A stretch of 45,286 bases of DNA, taken from NCBI GenBank assembly GCA_033557685.1, contig JAWQRN010000051.1, positions 1 to 45,286 on the forward strand, in the 5' to 3' direction. The stretch's first letter is position 1. Each line of letters begins with the position of its first letter. Of the stretch, positions 41,999 through 45,286 are shown one piece after another. The notes under the pieces were generated by a model that saw only the letters and a program-made list of their open reading frames with translations, made no database searches and was not told where the DNA came from. A program made the translations under genes and the position numbers. This DNA is from Sperchopsis tessellata. Lineage: Eukaryota > Arthropoda > Insecta > Coleoptera > Hydrophilidae.

Positions 41999-42851
41999 GA
42001 GGGTATTCTAGTCAAGAGGCACACATTTTGGAGGTTTTTTCAAGTTCGATAAAAGAAAATATTTTTGCTATAAATGTTTTTACCAGATATTCATTGATGT
42101 TTTAAGAATACAAAAAAAAAATTATAAAAAAAAATTCAAAATTCAAAAAGTTAAGTGGGGGGGGGGTAAAAAAAGCGCGTCGTGGTTGACACGATTCCAA
42201 CCCTTCTAGTCATCTGAAACAAATAGAAAAAAAGATTCTTAAGTAAGGATGTTGTTTTTTCAGTTTTGACATAAATCTGGCAAATTTCAAGTAAATCGGT
42301 TCATTAGAACTTGAGATATCTTGTCAACCGTGTTGAAAAAAGTTGTTTCGAGAAAAACGCGTTTATAGATTTGAGCAGTTTCAGGCAGTTTAAGTCATAT
42401 AATGGTGCGTTATACTTACATTTCATTAATCGGCGATTCCAGATCATCCTCTTTCACTTTTTTTATCCATTTTACACTCAAAAATTAAAATTAACACTGT
42501 TTTATTTTTGAACTGTACACATAGTACCTACATCTACGTTGCTTGAAAATTGAAACTAAACTGAGCTTCTGAACACTAAACATGAAAAATTTTTAACAAA
42601 ATACGTTATAACGACCTTCATTTAATCTATTTCTAAGTATACATGGAGTATAAAGGGGTTTCTATGGGGTAATTCATCCTCAGGTAGTCGGGGACCGGTT
42701 TAGTTGCCGCGTGACTAAAATAGCTATAACTCCGTAAATAATTGGAATTTTGAAAATTCCTTTGTAGGAATATTCTTGAAGTTTAAACTTTGAAAATATA
42801 AAAAAAAAAATAAAAATCGATTTTTTCAAAATTCTAGACTAGAATACCCCC
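41999..42851. mobile_element. Non-autonomous DNA transposon, 853 bp
   Basis: The ends are GAGGGTATTCTAGTC (41999-42013) and GACTAGAATACCCCC (42837-42851), inverted repeats of 15 bp with one mismatch. They are flanked by TAA on both sides (41996-41998 and 42852-42854). A TAA/TTA duplication fits the PIF/Harbinger group. No transposase frame is present inside. A run of ten G at 42157-42166 lies within it. Confidence 0.75.
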
Positions 42852-42854
42852 TAA

Positions 42855-43006
42855 ATGCAAGAAACGATTCTTTGATTTATATTGCTTCGGATTGATGACC
42901 TTATGGTATATGGTTAATTTTAAATATATCTTGAATTGTATCTAAAACAATTAAATAAAAAGAACATTGTATCTTCAGGATTTCAGAAAGATAACCGTAT
43001 GTTAGC
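42855..43006. other. Spacer between two mobile elements
   Basis: Short AT-rich stretch with nothing recognised. Confidence 0.3.
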
Positions 43007-44590
43007 TTTTTCTTTTGCCGACGTGTCGTCCACCATTTCAGGAGTCATTATTAAGATAAGTAGCCCTCAGAAGTGATAGTTATAGAATAAAAGGATTTCC
43101 GTAGTTTACCGGAAGTGAGAGGAAACAAATTATCGCAATTCAGATTTTCTGAATGCTTACATATTTCAGTGGATTCTCTTATTATTCTAGGGAAGTAATT
43201 AGAAGATTTGACAAGAATTTGTATGTCCTTAAAGAGAATATTATGGACTGTTTCTAATTTATGTTCTGCTCTCGTGTTATCTACAGTGAGTGGAAATCAT
43301 TATTTTTGGCTGACCTATCTACACTAAGGCACATGTAAATGGAATTCTGTGTACACCAGCGGATTGCAAAGGAATTGAATCTTTCGAAGATGGAATGATT
43401 TCGCTGATTTTGATCAAAGGTCAGAAAATAGTCTTGATAGAATGTTTACGGAGTAAACGTGCTATTTTCTGAGAAGGTTGGTGTGAAGATGTGGCGTGGA
43501 AGTACCTATTAGTAGACGTGGGCTTGCGATACGACTGAATAGCCCAGTGTGGCATCAGCACACCTTACAACAAGGACGTCCAAGAAGGGATTGCCCGAGA
43601 CCTCAACTTCCATTGTGAATTGGATATCGGTGTGGTGACAATTAATGTGTCATAAAAAGCCATCAAGAGTCTCGAAACCATGGGGCAATACCATAAAAGT
43701 GTCATCTACATATCTAAACTAACATTTCGATTTCAGGGGAGCAGAAGCTAAAACTTGTTCCTCGAAAGCTTCAATGCAAATATTTGAGACGACCGGGGAG
43801 AGTTGTAGAGATTCCATAGCGGCACCAGAAGTTGGTTCAAAGAACTCGCCACAGAACATAAAGTATGTTAATCTCAGGAATATTTCTGCTAAGTCCGCAG
43901 TATTGGATGGGAGAGATTTGTTAGCCTGCAGCTGGCGAATAATTTGGATGGAATCATGGACAGGAATCTTCGTGAACAAGAAAGCTACATCGAAGCTGAT
44001 AAGCAAGTCATTTTTGTTGAGAACAATGGCACTAACAATAGGTCGTAGTGGAACTCCTGTTTTGTGTATCTTGGGGGAGACCATAAATCCTAGGGGTGCA
44101 CGAAACATGAGGCAGAATAGATTTATGCACATTAGGGTCGAGTTGTGAACTTTTTTTTATAGAAGACACCGAATTCTCTATTATATTGGTCGGATTAAGA
44201 ACTAGGGGCTTGTACACGGGGTCTTGTAGAAGTTGTAACATCTTTTCATCATATGCGGAGCAGTTCTTTGTGACAATCACGTTACCCTTATCCACAGAAA
44301 GGATCAAAATTTCGGAGCTATTCTTGAGGATTTTTAGAGCCAAACATTCATTTCTGGGTAGATTCTTATGCGGGGGTCTGGCGTTCTCCAGAATGCTGAC
44401 AGTATTATGCCTATTGCGATCTGCTACCACCTCCGGTAGTTTGCGAATAGCGGATTCGACATTACAAACAATATATAACTTGGTAAACTACGGAAATTCT
44501 TTTATTCCTTGGCTAGCACTTCTGAGAGTTACATGCAAATCTATGCTTAGCACTTTTTAGAGCTGGTCGGCACTTGCAGTATTTTAGGGC
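43007..44590 (-). mobile_element. Penelope-like retroelement with inverted terminal repeats
   Basis: Positions 43066-43110 and 44482-44526 are inverted repeats matching at 39 of 45 positions. They flank a reverse transcriptase and GIY-YIG remnant. The 3' end on the coding strand (43061-43007) carries TCCTGAAATGGTGGACGACA and CGTCGGC, the same terminal motif as at 4600-4630 and 4988-5025. Terminal repeats in either orientation are known for Penelope-like elements. Confidence 0.8.
43120..44480 (-). pseudogene. Penelope-like reverse transcriptase with GIY-YIG endonuclease, broken
   Basis: The N-terminal part reads NVESAIRKLPEVVADRNRHN, ILILSVDKGNVIVTKN and CTPRIYGLPQDTQNR. A shifted frame continues with PKIHKTGVPLRPIVSAIV, LLISFDVAFLFTKIPVHDSI with the first catalytic Asp, and LSPVVSNICIEAFEEQ. 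The next has YVDDTFMVLPHGFETLDGFL with the catalytic DD pair and FTMEVEVSGNPFLDVLVV. Downstream are RYFHATSSHQPSQK, KDSIPLQSAGVYRIPFTC and an IGQ with a stop in place of the Tyr, which is the GIY-YIG nuclease. The RT copies RNA at nicked DNA ends and GIY-YIG makes the nick. Several frameshifts and stops disable it. Confidence 0.82.
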
Positions 44591-45286
44591 TTAAATATTT
44601 TATAATATTTCTTTACTTTTTAACGGTAATTATAAAACATGATCATATTTTCTTAAAAAATTTATTATTTATAGGAAATTTTCACCACTCTTTTTCAGAT
44701 TTTTTATTACCTCGAAATGCCAAATTGCAAGGATAATAGTTACATCAATAATTTGTTGTAAATCGCCTATCCATTTGTTTAATTGTCTATGGTAATCGAT
44801 GCTTATAAGTCATTCAAAATTTTACATTTGCCTTTCTTCCACAAATCATAGGTCACACATGCTGTAATGTGGATTATTGGAGTTTCGTAATTTTTGACAA
44901 TCTTGGATAGACCCTGGCAATCCTTAATCCCTCTACACTATACTTTATTAAAGTAGCTATTTTATCTGTTAGCGAAAAGCACGCACGGCTCGATATATAC
45001 TACATCTAAATGAGGTGAATAACATAACTAGGTTCCTTCTGTAAGCTGGTCAAATTTTGTAGTGAAGGAATCATGTTTAGTAGAAAATGATGTATTACTT
45101 GAAGTAGGGAAAGGTTTTTTCGGTCTAAAGGTTCCCAAATTCAAAATTCACTTGATTATCGGACTTGGCAAGTTATTTAATTTTTTCTTCCTTTACTTTT
45201 CAAAGTTTACTTTTCTTATGGCGACTTAATCTTTTACCAAACTCATTTTAGTTTAAAGTTTATTTAAATTTTATCAATTTAAATAT
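44591..45286. other. Right end, nothing recognised
   Basis: AT-rich, without coding similarity or clear repeats on either strand. Confidence 0.4.

Noticed and set aside
42157..42166. G-quadruplex from the G run
   Set aside because: There is only a single run of ten G, with no further G tracts nearby to make four strands in one molecule.
1..45286. CRISPR arrays, bacterial operons, rRNA genes, viral genomes
   Set aside because: No regularly spaced repeats, no closely packed frames with ribosome binding sites, and no rRNA signature. The introns and element types are those of an animal nucleus.

Overview
This is AT-rich nuclear DNA from an animal, most likely an insect with a large, transposon-rich genome. 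The evidence is GT-AG introns of up to 8.4 kb, a tRNA-headed SINE family, Penelope-like, LINE, Tc1/mariner, pogo/Tigger and hAT remnants, and two conserved animal genes whose proteins have an invertebrate character. The exact order (perhaps a hemipteran or another hemimetabolous insect) cannot be settled from the sequence alone. There are no operons, bacterial genes, CRISPR arrays or rRNA genes.

Two host genes are supported, both on the plus strand. The first is an ITM2/BRI family gene, a type II membrane protein with a BRICHOS domain. Its main exon is 12030-12756 and its last exon is 21116-21240; the first exon was not found. The second is a complete PDCD10 (CCM3) gene with five exons between 25598 and 32626. 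It encodes 208 residues, all splice phases agree, and an in-frame stop lies upstream of the start. The two genes are about 4.4 kb apart. Nothing suggests that they act together: ITM2 is a secretory-pathway protein, while CCM3 is an adaptor for GCKIII kinases and STRIPAK.

Everything else recognisable is mobile DNA, mostly broken. From left to right: a hairpin plus hammerhead-like motif (480-588); Penelope-type terminal fragments (1260-2095); a LINE ORF1-like reading frame (3268-3825, minus); a 250-bp foldback of Penelope-type termini and a further copy (4381-5085); a decayed gene for an unnamed repeat-associated protein (5920-6744, minus); a tRNA-SINE (7715-8000); a coding-like scrap (8114-8269, minus). 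The ITM2 intron holds a LINE (16600-17770), a second minus-strand LINE piece (17790-18470), a nearly perfect 65-bp palindrome (18625-18761) and a second SINE copy (20790-20990). A minus-strand LINE lies just behind ITM2 (21880-23245). PDCD10 intron 4 carries pieces of two LINEs (29890-31390). After PDCD10 come a LINE tail, Penelope-type termini, a Tc1-like element (34400-35690), a pogo/Tigger-like element (35990-37065), a hAT element related to ZMYM1-type transposases (39060-41456, minus), a non-autonomous 853-bp element with TIRs and a TAA duplication (41999-42851), and a decayed Penelope-like retroelement with inverted terminal repeats and a GIY-YIG remnant (43007-44590, minus).

The most interesting items are the hammerhead-ribozyme-like motifs at several Penelope-type termini and at 541-588, the long palindrome built from a reverse transcriptase segment, and the ITM2 C-terminal peptide. 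That peptide keeps a dibasic cleavage site but has none of the cysteines of the vertebrate BRI peptide.
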